A stretch of DNA of 64,000 nucleotides, from contig JANQMX010000029.1 of the NCBI GenBank assembly GCA_028279885.1, positions 1 through 64,000 of the forward strand, in the 5' to 3' direction. Position numbers and translations under genes: made by a program. Under the pieces are notes generated by a model that made no database searches, had not been told where the DNA came from, and worked only from the letters and a program-made list of their open reading frames with translations. This stretch comes from Rhodovibrionaceae bacterium. GTDB taxonomy: Bacteria > Pseudomonadota > Alphaproteobacteria > Kiloniellales > DSM-21159. Shown in pieces: positions 54,025 through 63,346 of this stretch (position 1 is its first letter; each line of letters opens with the position of its first letter).

Positions 54025-55641
54025 CTATTCCTTGATGCGCAGATTGCTGAGCTGCTGGCCGATGGTCCGGAAAGCGGCTTCCAGCTGGGCGCCGGTGTAG
54101 CTATCGAAGTAGTGGGCCGGCGTCGTTGCGCAGTCCTGGAAAATCTGCCGGATCTGGTTGCCGCCAGAGTTGTTGGCGACCGAGAAGGTGATGGCATAGA
54201 CGACGATGTCCTCATCCTTCATCGACTGGCAGATGTTGACCATGCGCTGATTGAGCACCTGGCGAGCTCCATTGACCGAGGTCGAACCGAGCACGTTGGC
54301 GCTGACGCGGTCATAAGAGGAGAAGTCGCTATCTCCGGAGGGGGCGTGGCCGGCGTACATCTGGTTGTAACCGTCGGTCAGCACCACCACGACCTTCTCG
54401 TTCAAGGGCTCATCGTAGTCCAGCGGCATATCAGACAGGCCCCAGAGACCACGCCAGCGCGGCGACAGCAGGCGCCAACCCCAAGCCATGCCGAGATTGG
54501 TTGCCGTACCGCCGCGGTGCCAGGAATCCATATTGTCGACGGCTGCTTCGACCGCCGTGCGCTGCGTCATGAACGGCCGGATTTCGGGGCCGCAACCGAG
54601 GTTCGGACCAATACCGTCGTTCGAATTGGTGTTGGTCGCCTCGCTTTCGTCGATGTCCGTGGGCAGATAGTCGTTGTAGCGCGGCTCGTGGTCGCCCTCG
54701 ACACCGTCCCAAGAAGGCCAGTAGTAGGGCTGAAACGGAGCAAGCGCCGGCGGCGTGTCGGTTTGGTCCTCGCCGTTGAGGCGGGCCATGACACAGCCCT
54801 TCCAGCCATCGCCGATCACGCAACTGTTGGTATCGGCATGCCAGACGCCAACCGGGCCGCATTCGCCCTCGGTCATCGTCGCGTCGACAGTGGTCTCGCC
54901 AATGATGCAGGTCTGGTGCGCTGCATCCCACTCTACGTTGGTGCCCTGACAGTCAGCCTGAGTCACCACGTCGGCAGAAAACTCGTAGGGCAGCGCCTCA
55001 ATAGACCCAGCAGCGAGCCATCCGGCATTCTGTCGATCGATGTTGATGGTTGCGGAATAGGGAGCCAGGCTGATCCAGAAGTTCGGAATGCTCTGACGGT
55101 TGCCGTAGAGAATGTCGACCAGCTCATGCGCGGCAACGCGCAGGTTGTTCATTTTCGAGCCACGCATGGAGCCGGTGTTGTCGAGCACCAGTACCAGCTC
55201 CATACCACGGTCGGCGCGCTGAACGACGGTACGGGCCGAGACGGTTATGGTCGAATGACCGAGCAACTGCAGGAAGGTGGTATCTATCGTCGCGGATGCA
55301 ACCACCTCTATGGAGCCTTCATCCTGGTCCGCCGTGATGTCGAGTGGCGACAGGGTTGCATCCATGAAACCCTCGCCGAGATTCGCCGCGAAGAAGTCCT
55401 GGATGTCCTGGTTCCGATCTTCCTCGAAGAAGACCCGACCGCCGGCAAGGGCGGCCGCATCAAGCGCTTGGTAGAGCCGTGCCTTGAGAAAGTAGCCGCG
55501 GGCGGTATCGATCGAGATTCCAACGAATCCGATCAGGGGAATCAGCATCACGGCCAGAAAGACAGCAACGCCGCCTCTGCGATCTTGCCCGAGGCGGCGA
55601 AGCGCGCGCGCCCAAGGCTTGCAGAATCTTGCCAACCTCAT
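54025..55641 (-). CDS. TadG-like vWA protein 2
   Basis: A 538-residue protein of the same architecture as the 52241-53812 product: N-terminal helix (RGGVAVFLAVMLIPLIGFVG then ISIDTARGYFLKARLYQALDAAALAGG), vWA metal site DNTGSM and VVVVLTDGYN, a cysteine-rich insert and the C-terminus GQQLSNLRIKE. ATG at 55641 with GGAGGAC upstream. Tandem duplication with divergence of the central region is evident. Likely a surface/pilus-associated adhesive or assembly protein. Confidence 0.86.
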   Translation of the reverse strand: MRLARFCKPWARALRRLGQDRRGGVAVFLAVMLIPLIGFVGISIDTARGYFLKARLYQALDAAALAGGRVFFEEDRNQDIQDFFAANLGEGFMDATLSPLDITADQDEGSIEVVASATIDTTFLQLLGHSTITVSARTVVQRADRGMELVLVLDNTGSMRGSKMNNLRVAAHELVDILYGNRQSIPNFWISLAPYSATINIDRQNAGWLAAGSIEALPYEFSADVVTQADCQGTNVEWDAAHQTCIIGETTVDATMTEGECGPVGVWHADTNSCVIGDGWKGCVMARLNGEDQTDTPPALAPFQPYYWPSWDGVEGDHEPRYNDYLPTDIDESEATNTNSNDGIGPNLGCGPEIRPFMTQRTAVEAAVDNMDSWHRGGTATNLGMAWGWRLLSPRWRGLWGLSDMPLDYDEPLNEKVVVVLTDGYNQMYAGHAPSGDSDFSSYDRVSANVLGSTSVNGARQVLNQRMVNICQSMKDEDIVVYAITFSVANNSGGNQIRQIFQDCATTPAHYFDSYTGAQLEAAFRTIGQQLSNLRIKE

Positions 55642-55694
55642 CGCTCTGTCCTCCAACAAAAAGGCCGCCAGGCTATGAGATTAGCTTTTCGTCA

Positions 55695-55709
55695 TTAATG
55701 AATTGGTAA
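55695..55709. promoter_or_regulatory. CtrA-like motif (TTAA-N7-GTAA)
   Basis: TTAA-TGAATTG-GTAA, 7 of 8 positions against TTAA-N7-TTAA, centred 61 bp upstream of the ATG of TadG-like gene 2, in a locally AT-rich stretch. Confidence 0.35.
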
Positions 55710-55771
55710 GAATTACAGAGTTTTTCTCGAATTATCTCTCTAAATTCTAAGAATTATAGAAACAAAAGAAT

Positions 55772-56371
55772 CTATTTACTTGCCGCATTGTAGCGAAAAC
55801 AGTCGATCGTGTGGTCGTTGACCATGCCCGAAGCCTGCATGAAGGCGTAGCAGATGGTGGGGCCGCAGAAACGAAAGCCTTTCGTCTTGAGTGCCTTGGA
55901 CATGGCCTCGGAGGTCGGCGTGCTGGCCGGCACCTCTGCCATGCTGCGCCAACTGTTGCGCTTGGGCGCGCCATCGACGAAAGACCAAAGAAAGCGTGAG
56001 AAGCCGTTCGCCTCGGACATCATGGTACACCAGATGCGCGCACCGGCGATCGTCGCTTCGATTTTGCCCCGATGACGAACGATACCCGGGTCGGCGAGCA
56101 GGCGGGCAACGTCTTTGTCCGTAAATCCAGCGATACGCTCCGGCTGGAAGCCGGCGAAGGCCTCACGAAAGGCCTCGCGCTTGCGCAGGATCGTGATCCA
56201 AGAGAGACCGGCTTGAAAACTCTCCAGCATCAACAGTTCGTAGAGACCCCGATCGTCATAGAGCGGCACGCCCCACTCTTCATCGTGATAGGCTTGGTAA
56301 AGCGGATCGTCGCCAACCCAAGCACAGCGCGTCAGCTGCGCCCCCTCCTGCGCCTCACTTAAGCTGACCAT
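55772..56371 (-). CDS. tag: DNA-3-methyladenine glycosylase I
   Basis: Removes 3-methyladenine from alkylated DNA in base-excision repair. The 199-residue protein has the Tag hallmarks CAWVGDDPLYQAYHDEEWGVP at the N-terminus, LLMLESFQAGLSWITILRKRE, and the zinc/base-pocket region GFRFCGPTICYAFMQASGMVNDH. The ATG at 56371 has AGGGGGG five bases upstream, better than an ATG or GTG 15 bases earlier. Monocistronic. Confidence 0.93.
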   Translation of the reverse strand: MVSLSEAQEGAQLTRCAWVGDDPLYQAYHDEEWGVPLYDDRGLYELLMLESFQAGLSWITILRKREAFREAFAGFQPERIAGFTDKDVARLLADPGIVRHRGKIEATIAGARIWCTMMSEANGFSRFLWSFVDGAPKRNSWRSMAEVPASTPTSEAMSKALKTKGFRFCGPTICYAFMQASGMVNDHTIDCFRYNAASK

Positions 56372-56526
56372 CTCATCCCCCCTCACGCTGAAGCCGTAGA
56401 ACGATCGTCTACATCCCGTTCATGGACCGACGATACTATCCAGAGGGCTGGTAAATCCGCTGATACAAAGAGGCTTGGGTTGCCGGAAGCCTCCTGATAC
56501 ACGGCCTCGCCGGCCGGAGGAAAGCT

Positions 56527-57177
56527 GTGGAGTACTTCGTTCTCGTTGCCAAGGCGGTTGTCTCGGGCTTCATCGTCGCCGTGCCAATGGGCGCGGTGGC
56601 TGCGCTCTGCATCCGCCGTGCGCTGCAAGGACGCTGGATGACGGGCATCGTGATCGGCATCGGCGGTGCCTTGGCCGATGCCATCCTGGCCGCAGGCGCC
56701 GCGCTCGGCCTCAGCCTTATCCTCAGCTACGTCATGAGCCATATCGAGCTGTTGCGCTATGCCGGCGGCGGCGCGCTGATCATTCTCGGCATCTTCATGT
56801 ACCGGGCAGAACCTCCCGCTCTGGACCGGGACCCGGCCCGCCGGCGCAGCCCGACCAGCATCGCCAACATCGCCAATCTCGCCGCCGCCATGGCCTCCGG
56901 CTTCGCCCTGACAATCTTTAACCCGGCCACCTTTCTGGCCTTCGTCGCAACCTTCACCGCCCTCAATATCTTCGAAGGCACACCGCCCGACGTGACCAAG
57001 GGAAGCCTGCTGGTCGGCGGCGTCTTCGTCGGCTCCACCCTGTGGTGGCTGATCCTCTGCCTTGGTGCCACGCTGCTGAGCGCCCGTCTGTCCGACCGCA
57101 TGTTCGTGCTGATCGACAAGGCGCTGGCGCTGTTCATCATCGCCGTCGGCGTTGTCGCCATCGCACGACCGCTGTAG
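56527..57177 (+). CDS. LysE-family exporter
   Basis: A 216-residue membrane protein with about six hydrophobic helices and the LysE/RhtB pattern: AVVSGFIVAVPMGAVAALCIRRALQGRW at the N-terminus and GFALTIFNPATFLAFVATFTAL in the centre. Exports amino acids or related small molecules; the substrate is unknown. GTG start with GGAGGAAAGCT upstream. Confidence 0.82.
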   Translation: MEYFVLVAKAVVSGFIVAVPMGAVAALCIRRALQGRWMTGIVIGIGGALADAILAAGAALGLSLILSYVMSHIELLRYAGGGALIILGIFMYRAEPPALDRDPARRRSPTSIANIANLAAAMASGFALTIFNPATFLAFVATFTALNIFEGTPPDVTKGSLLVGGVFVGSTLWWLILCLGATLLSARLSDRMFVLIDKALALFIIAVGVVAIARPL

Positions 57178-57288
57178 CCGCCGCCAGCCAGCGGCTCGCG
57201 GGCCTCCTATGTCGCTTTGCCCGCTTGCCGGCTTGGCGAGAGGCACCTAGCCTGCTCCGTCACGTTCGCGGGGGAGGATAGGTCGCAC

Positions 57289-58527
57289 ATGAACAAAGTC
57301 CTGATCGAGAACTGCCTGTTGTTCAACGGCATCAGCGACAGTCTTCAAGAGGGCGTCAGCCTGCTCATCGAAGGCGAGCGCATCAAGGAGATCAGCGAAG
57401 GACGCATCAGTGCCGACGAGGCCCATGTCGTCGACGCCAAGGGCCGCTTCGTCATGCCGGGCCTGATCGATGCCCACTTCCATGCGCTGGCGGCCGACCC
57501 CGATATCGGACGGCTCGACAAGATGCCGCGGTATCTCCTGGCACAGCACGCGCGCAAAAACCTCGAAGGCTCGCTGATGCGGGGCTTCACCTCGGTGCGC
57601 GACGCCGGCGGGGCCGACTACGGCCTTGCCCTGGCGGTCAAAAGCCGCCTGATCGAGGGCTCGCGCGTCTTCTATTCCGGCAAGGCCCTGAGCCAAACGG
57701 GCGGGCATGCGGACTTCCGGACAGTCGGCGAAGAAGGCCCGCCGCTTTGCTTCTGCGGGCAAAGCAGCAACGTTTTCGGCGTTGTGGCCGATGGCGTCAC
57801 CGAGGTCCGCAAGGCAGCGCGCGATCAGCTTCGCACGGGCGCAACGCAAGTCAAGATCATGGCGTCCGGCGGCGTCGCCTCCCCCACCGATCCGATCTGG
57901 AACCTGCAGTATTCGGAAGAGGAAATCCGGGCGGTCGTTTGGGAAGCGGCTTCCTGGCGCACCTACGTCATGGCTCACGCCTACACGCCGGAAGCCATCT
58001 ATCGCTGCGTGGAATACGGCGTAAAGACGGTCGAGCATGTAAATCTGATCGACGAGGAGACGGCCCGTTTCTGCACAGAGCAGGGCGCCTGGGCGGTACC
58101 CACTTTGGTGACCTACGAGGCCCTCGAAAACGACGGTCCGGAGTTGGGCTTGCCTCAGGTCAGTCTCGACAAGCTGCGCCACGTCAGGGAGGTCGGGCTG
58201 CGTTCCTTGGAGATCCTGAAGGCGGCTGGCACCCAGATCGGCTTCGGCACCGATCTGTTGGGCGAGATGCACCGCTATCAAAGCCGCGAGTTTCTCATTC
58301 GCTCGGAAGTGCTTAGCCCGCTTGAGCTTTTACGCTCGGCGACCTCCGAGAACGCACGCATGATGAATGTGGAAGGCGAGTTCGGCGTCATCGCCGAAGG
58401 TGCCATTGCCGACATCATCGTCGTCGACGGCAACCCTTTGGAAGACCTAGGCGTACTGCAGGGCCAAGGGGAAATGATCCCGCTGATCATGAAGGATGGC
58501 GAGATCTACAAGAACGCGCTCGCCTAA
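57289..58527 (+). CDS. Metal-dependent amidohydrolase (prolidase/imidazolonepropionase-like)
   Basis: A 412-residue amidohydrolase-superfamily enzyme. The binuclear metal ligands are visible: His63 and His65 (DAHFHAL), the probable carbamylated Lys189 (QVKIMASGG), His230 (MAHAY), His250 (VEHVNLID) and the Asp in FGTDL. The pattern resembles the Xaa-Pro/Xaa-Arg dipeptidase group. It precedes a peptide ABC transporter by 160 bp on the same strand, so hydrolysis of imported dipeptides or related amides is a reasonable but unproven role. Confidence 0.82.
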   Translation: MNKVLIENCLLFNGISDSLQEGVSLLIEGERIKEISEGRISADEAHVVDAKGRFVMPGLIDAHFHALAADPDIGRLDKMPRYLLAQHARKNLEGSLMRGFTSVRDAGGADYGLALAVKSRLIEGSRVFYSGKALSQTGGHADFRTVGEEGPPLCFCGQSSNVFGVVADGVTEVRKAARDQLRTGATQVKIMASGGVASPTDPIWNLQYSEEEIRAVVWEAASWRTYVMAHAYTPEAIYRCVEYGVKTVEHVNLIDEETARFCTEQGAWAVPTLVTYEALENDGPELGLPQVSLDKLRHVREVGLRSLEILKAAGTQIGFGTDLLGEMHRYQSREFLIRSEVLSPLELLRSATSENARMMNVEGEFGVIAEGAIADIIVVDGNPLEDLGVLQGQGEMIPLIMKDGEIYKNALA

Positions 58528-58687
58528 CCGCATTGGGCCAGATAACCACAAACTAAAGCTGGCACTTGTATCCGCGACCGAATGGAATAGGCTAAGCATC
58601 GGCCGGGTGCAGGCCTGTTTGGCATTGCGCCCTTGCTCTGTTGGCCTGAACTGGGCTGAACGAACGACAAAGACAGGGAGCATAATA

Positions 58688-60283
58688 ATGCGACTTCGCT
58701 TAGGTCTCTTGGCCGCGGCGGCAGCAGTGACCGTTCTGGCACTGGGCACCGCGAATGCCAAGGAATTCCGCTATTCAACGACGGGCGACGTTCTTGGTTT
58801 GGACCCTCACTCGAACAATGAGGGGCCGACCAACACCATGAAAGGCAATGTTTACGGTCGCCTGGTGCACCGTAAGCCGGATCTCTCGCTGGAGCCGGAC
58901 CTCGCCGTTAGCTGGGACAACATCGATGAGGTCACCTGGCGCTTCAATCTACGTGAGGGCGTGACCTTCCACAACGGCAATCCCTTTACTGCTGATGACG
59001 TTGTCTTTTCCCTGGAGCGTCAGCAGCAGGAAAACTCGGACATGGCCTTTGCGGTGAACACCGTGAAGGAGATCAAGAAGGTCGATGACTATACGGTCGA
59101 CCTGATCACCAACGGTCCGGATCCCATTCTGCTGCTCAACATGCCCAACTTCTACATCATGGATAAGGAATGGGTTGAGGAGCACGACGCCTTCGAAGTG
59201 AAGCGCGATTACAGCACCGCCGACTATGCGCAGGTCAATGCCAACGGCACCGGCCCCTTTAAGGTGGTCGAGTGGGTGCCGGATACGCGCCTGGTGCTCG
59301 AGCCCTTCGAGGGCTACTGGAACAAAGACGGCATCATGACCAACATCACGCGTGCCGTCTTCACGCCGATCAGCAACGATGCCACCCGCGTGGCGGCGCT
59401 GCTGTCGGGCGAAATCGATCTGATGTATCCGGTGCCGCTGCAGGATGTGCGGCGCGTCAATGCCGACGCCAACTCGGAAGTCATGGAAGGCCCGGAACTG
59501 CGGACCATCTTCCTCGGCTTCGACCAGTGGCGCGACGAGCTGATGGACATGCCGGGAACCGGCCAGAACCCCTTCAAGGACAAGCGGGTTCGCCAAGCCT
59601 TCTTCCAGGCGATCGACATCGAGGCGATCAAGCGGGTGGTCATGCGCGGTGCTGCCACGCCGACCGGCCTGATGGTCGCGCCGGGCATCAACGGCTTCCA
59701 GGAGGACATGAACGAGCGGGCGTCCTACGACCCGGAAGCGGCCAAGAAGCTGCTTGCCGACGCCGGCTATCCTGATGGCTTCCCGGTCACCTTCGACTGC
59801 CCGAACGACCGCTATGTCAACGACGAGGAGATCTGCACCGCGGTGGTGCCGATGCTCGAGCGGATTGGCATCGACGTGACCTTGAACGCGCAGACCAAGT
59901 CCCTGCACTTCAAGAAGATCGGCCTGGCCGAGAACAACAACACCTCGTTCTACATGCTCGGCTGGACGCCCGGCTCCTACGACTCGCTCAATCCGCTGAT
60001 GCAGCTCATGACGCATCCGGACAAGGCGGGCCACGGCGACTGGAACAGCGGCCGCTTCTCGCATCCGCGGGTCGAGGAGCTGACCGAGATGATCAAGACG
60101 GAGATGGACCCCGACAAGCGGATGGGCATGATCCGCGAGGCCTTCCAGATCCACCAGGACGAGTTCGGTCACATCACGCTGCACCAGCAGGCGCTGGCAT
60201 GGGGCGTGCGGAACGACACCGTCGAGAAGGCAATTCAACGCCCCTTCAACGACGTCGACCTGCGCTACATCGTGATGAAGTAA
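58688..60283 (+). CDS. Dipeptide/oligopeptide-type ABC substrate-binding protein
   Basis: A 531-residue periplasmic binding protein of the DppA/OppA family. The signal peptide is followed by the family opening KEFRYSTTGDVLGLDPHSN, then DLAVSWDNIDEVTWRFNLREGVTFHNGNPFTADDV in pieces, the GTGPFKVVEWVPD segment and VRQAFFQAID. Ligand specificity cannot be deduced; peptides are most common. GGGAG precedes the ATG. First transporter gene of a Dpp-type operon. Confidence 0.9.
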   Translation: MRLRLGLLAAAAAVTVLALGTANAKEFRYSTTGDVLGLDPHSNNEGPTNTMKGNVYGRLVHRKPDLSLEPDLAVSWDNIDEVTWRFNLREGVTFHNGNPFTADDVVFSLERQQQENSDMAFAVNTVKEIKKVDDYTVDLITNGPDPILLLNMPNFYIMDKEWVEEHDAFEVKRDYSTADYAQVNANGTGPFKVVEWVPDTRLVLEPFEGYWNKDGIMTNITRAVFTPISNDATRVAALLSGEIDLMYPVPLQDVRRVNADANSEVMEGPELRTIFLGFDQWRDELMDMPGTGQNPFKDKRVRQAFFQAIDIEAIKRVVMRGAATPTGLMVAPGINGFQEDMNERASYDPEAAKKLLADAGYPDGFPVTFDCPNDRYVNDEEICTAVVPMLERIGIDVTLNAQTKSLHFKKIGLAENNNTSFYMLGWTPGSYDSLNPLMQLMTHPDKAGHGDWNSGRFSHPRVEELTEMIKTEMDPDKRMGMIREAFQIHQDEFGHITLHQQALAWGVRNDTVEKAIQRPFNDVDLRYIVMK

Positions 60284-60297
60284 GCTGGAGAGCAGTG

Positions 60298-60332
60298 GAG
60301 CGGCCCGGAGCCCCTAGCGGCACGGGCCGCTC
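60298..60332 (+). promoter_or_regulatory. Stem-loop between binding-protein and permease genes
   Basis: GAGCGGCCCG (60298-60307) pairs with CGGGCCGCTC (60323-60332) around a 15-base loop and is followed by TCTTCTTT. Such partial terminators or RNA-protecting hairpins commonly keep the binding protein more abundant than the membrane subunits. Confidence 0.65.
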
Positions 60333-60374
60333 TCTTCTTTGCCGGCACACAAGGCCAATAGCCCGGGGCTGACC

Positions 60375-61355
60375 ATGTTCGCCTTCATCGTACAACGGAT
60401 GTTTCAGGCCATCCTCGTCATGTTGGCGGTGGCTCTGGTCGCTTTTTCGCTCTTTCAATTCGTTGGCGACCCGATCAACAACATGGTCGGTCAGGATGCC
60501 ACGGAAGAGCAGCGCGAAGCGCTGCGCGAACGCCTCGGTCTCAACGACCCGGTCCCCATCCAGTTCGCCAAATTCGTCATCAACACGGCGCAGGGCGACT
60601 TCGGCGTCTCCTACCGCATTGGCCAGTCGGTCGACGTTGTCCTGGCAGACCGCCTGCCTGCGACCTTGGAACTCGTCTTCGTGGCCGCCATCCTAGCCCT
60701 GTTGTTCGGGGTTCCCATGGGGATCTACAGCGGCCTGCACAGAGACTCCATCTTAAGCCGATTGTTTCAGACCATCTCCCTTATCGGCATATCGCTGCCG
60801 ACCTTCCTCATCGGCATCCTACTCATTCTGGTTTTCGGGGTCTGGCTCCAAGCGCTCCCCACCTTCGGGCGCCGCGGCCTGATCGATATCGGCGGCTGGG
60901 ACACCGGTCTTCTGACCATCGACGGCTGGCGCTCCCTGATTCTTCCGGCAACGACCCTGGCGCTGTTCCAGCTGACCCTGATCATGCGCCTCATCCGCGC
61001 CGAGATGCTGGAGGTGCTGCGTACCGACTACATCAAGTTCGCGCGCGCACGCGGTCTCAAAAACCGAGCCATCAACTACGGGCACGCACTGAAGAACACG
61101 CTGGTGCCGGTGATCACCATCATGGGCCTGCAGATCGGCTCTCTGCTGGCCTTCTCGATCATCACCGAAACCGTGTTCCAATGGCCCGGCATGGGTCTCT
61201 TGATCATCCAGGCAATCCAATTCGTCGACATTCCGGTGATGTCCACCTACCTGGTTCTGATCGCCTTCTTCTTCGTCATGATCAACCTGATGGTCGACCT
61301 CCTCTACTTCGTGGTCGACCCGCGCCTGCGCGGCGAGCGCGGCGGCGCCCACTAG
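60375..61355 (+). CDS. Peptide ABC transporter permease (DppB-type)
   Basis: A 326-residue inner-membrane permease of about six helices. The DppB-type N-terminus (VQRMFQAILVMLAVALVAFSLF), the RLGLNDPVPIQF segment and the EAA loop (DYIKFARARGLKNRAINYGHALKNTL) that docks the ATPase are clear. A longer frame to 60339 lacks similarity; the ATG at 60375 is used. Followed after 10 bp by the second permease. Confidence 0.92.
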   Translation: MFAFIVQRMFQAILVMLAVALVAFSLFQFVGDPINNMVGQDATEEQREALRERLGLNDPVPIQFAKFVINTAQGDFGVSYRIGQSVDVVLADRLPATLELVFVAAILALLFGVPMGIYSGLHRDSILSRLFQTISLIGISLPTFLIGILLILVFGVWLQALPTFGRRGLIDIGGWDTGLLTIDGWRSLILPATTLALFQLTLIMRLIRAEMLEVLRTDYIKFARARGLKNRAINYGHALKNTLVPVITIMGLQIGSLLAFSIITETVFQWPGMGLLIIQAIQFVDIPVMSTYLVLIAFFFVMINLMVDLLYFVVDPRLRGERGGAH

Positions 61356-61365
61356 GACGGCAGCG

Positions 61366-62346
61366 ATGGCGGTAAACGCAGAAAATCTCGAGCAGCTCGC
61401 GCCGGGCTTCGGCGCGCGCGTTGTCGACAGCTTTCGGCGGTTCTTTGACGGTGACGTCTTCTACTCGTTCCGCCGCTCCCCGATCACCATCGTCGCCTTT
61501 GTGGTGACCATGATGTTGTTCTTTGCCTCCTTCCTGGCGCCCTGGATTGCGCCGCACAACACCAACGATGTGGCCTCCCTGAACTTGATGAACGCGGAGC
61601 TGCCCCCGGCGTGGATGGAGGTTTACGGTGTCCAAGGCAGTGCGGAATTTCCGCTCGGCACGGACAACCAGGGCCGCGACGTGCTCTCGGCCATCATGTT
61701 CGGGATGCAGATCTCGCTGCTGGTCGGCTTCGCGTCCGTCCTGCTCGCCTTGGTCTTCGGCACCATCCTCGGGCTGATCAGCGGTTACGTCGGCGGACGG
61801 ACAGACGCCATCATCATGCGCATCGCCGATGTCCAGCTCACCTTCCCGGCCATTCTCATCGCCCTGATGATCGACGGCATTGCCAGCGCCGTCATCCAAG
61901 GCGCTCACGGCGCCGAGGTCAGCTTCGTGGTTCTCATCCTGGCGATCGCCGCCTCCCAATGGGTGAACTTCGCAAGAACGGTACGCGGCTCGACCCTCGT
62001 CGAGAAAAACAAGGAGTACGTTCAGGCGGCCAAGGTGATCGGCATCCACCCGATCATGATCATGTTGCGCCACGTACTGCCCAACGTGACCGGGCCGGTG
62101 CTGGTCATCGCTACCCTGTCGCTCGCGCTAGCCGTGCTGACCGAAGCGACGCTCTCCTTCCTCGGCGTCGGGGTGCCGGTGACGCAGCCCTCGCTCGGCA
62201 CGCTCATCCGTATCGGCAACGATTTCCTCTTCTCGGGCCAATGGTGGATGACCATCTTCCCGGGTGCGGCCCTGGTTATCCTGGTCCTCGCCGTAAACCT
62301 TCTGGGCGACTGGCTACGTGACGCCCTCAATCCAAAGCTGAGGTAA
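61366..62346 (+). CDS. Peptide ABC transporter permease (DppC-type)
   Basis: A 326-residue partner permease. An N-terminal cytosolic stretch and first helix (ITIVAFVVTMMLFFASFLAPWIAP) are followed by the DppC-typical FPLGTDNQGRDVLSAIMFG and the EAA loop (NKEYVQAAKVIGIHPIMIMLRHVLPN), ending in LLGDWLRDALNPKLR. Five bases separate it from the ATPase gene. Confidence 0.93.
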   Translation: MAVNAENLEQLAPGFGARVVDSFRRFFDGDVFYSFRRSPITIVAFVVTMMLFFASFLAPWIAPHNTNDVASLNLMNAELPPAWMEVYGVQGSAEFPLGTDNQGRDVLSAIMFGMQISLLVGFASVLLALVFGTILGLISGYVGGRTDAIIMRIADVQLTFPAILIALMIDGIASAVIQGAHGAEVSFVVLILAIAASQWVNFARTVRGSTLVEKNKEYVQAAKVIGIHPIMIMLRHVLPNVTGPVLVIATLSLALAVLTEATLSFLGVGVPVTQPSLGTLIRIGNDFLFSGQWWMTIFPGAALVILVLAVNLLGDWLRDALNPKLR

Positions 62347-62350
62347 GCGG

Positions 62351-63346
62351 GTGGCCCAAACCCCGGTTCTGGAGGTCAGAAACCTCCGCGTCGAATTCCC
62401 CACGCGCAAAGGCACGCTGGTGGCGGTCGACGATATCTCATTCCATGTCAACGAAGGCGAGGTCCTGGGCGTGGTCGGCGAATCCGGTGCCGGCAAGTCC
62501 ATGACCGGTACGGCCGTCATCAACCTCCTAGAGCCGCCAGGGCGTATCGGCGGCGGGGAGGTCTATCTCGACGGCCGGCGTATCGACAACCTGCCGTATG
62601 AACAGATGCGCCGCATCCGCGGCCGGCAGATCGGCATGGTTTTCCAGGACCCGCTGACCAGCCTCAACCCGCTCTACACGGTCGGTCGCCAGCTCATCGA
62701 GACCATCCGGACGCACACGGACCTCAGCGAGCAGGGCGCGCGAAAGCGGGCACTCGAGCTGCTGGCCGAGGTTGGCATTCCCTCGGCCGAGCGCCGCATC
62801 GACCAGTATCCGCATCAGTTTTCCGGCGGCATGCGCCAGCGGGTGGTCATCGCGCTCGCGCTTTGCGTCAATCCCCGCCTGGTCATCGCCGACGAGCCGA
62901 CCACGGCGCTCGACGTTTCGATCCAGGCGCAGATCATCGCCTTGCTGAAGAAGCTCTGCCACGAGCATGGCGCAGCCGTCATGCTGATCACCCACGACAT
63001 GGGTGTCATCGCCGAGACAGCCGACCGCGTCGCCGTGATGTACGCCGGCCGCCTCGCCGAGGTCGGCCCGGTCCAGCAAGTGATCCAGCAGGCGAAGCAT
63101 CCCTATACCGAGGGCCTGATGGGCTCTATCCCGAAAGTCGGGCATCACACCGACCGCCTGGCGCAAATCGAAGGCTCCATGCCGCGACTGACCGAGATTC
63201 CGAACGGCTGCGCCTATCATCCGCGCTGCCCGAAAGCCTTCGCGCGCTGCTTCGCCGAGCGGCCGGACCTGATAACGCAAGGCGCGACGGACGTGTCCTG
63301 TTGGCTCTACGACGAGGAACTGCAGAGGGTCGAGGCGCATGGCTGA
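62351..63346 (+). CDS. Peptide ABC transporter ATPase (DppD-type)
   Basis: A 331-residue ATPase with Walker A GESGAGKS, Q-loop MVFQDPLTSLNPLY, signature SGGMRQRVVIA, Walker B LVIADEPTTALD and switch His (ITHD). The C-terminal oligopeptide/dipeptide domain (CAYHPRCPKAFARC) with its cysteines, which bind a 4Fe-4S cluster in some homologues, is present. GTG start. Its end overlaps the next gene by eight bases. Confidence 0.94.
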   Translation: MAQTPVLEVRNLRVEFPTRKGTLVAVDDISFHVNEGEVLGVVGESGAGKSMTGTAVINLLEPPGRIGGGEVYLDGRRIDNLPYEQMRRIRGRQIGMVFQDPLTSLNPLYTVGRQLIETIRTHTDLSEQGARKRALELLAEVGIPSAERRIDQYPHQFSGGMRQRVVIALALCVNPRLVIADEPTTALDVSIQAQIIALLKKLCHEHGAAVMLITHDMGVIAETADRVAVMYAGRLAEVGPVQQVIQQAKHPYTEGLMGSIPKVGHHTDRLAQIEGSMPRLTEIPNGCAYHPRCPKAFARCFAERPDLITQGATDVSCWLYDEELQRVEAHG

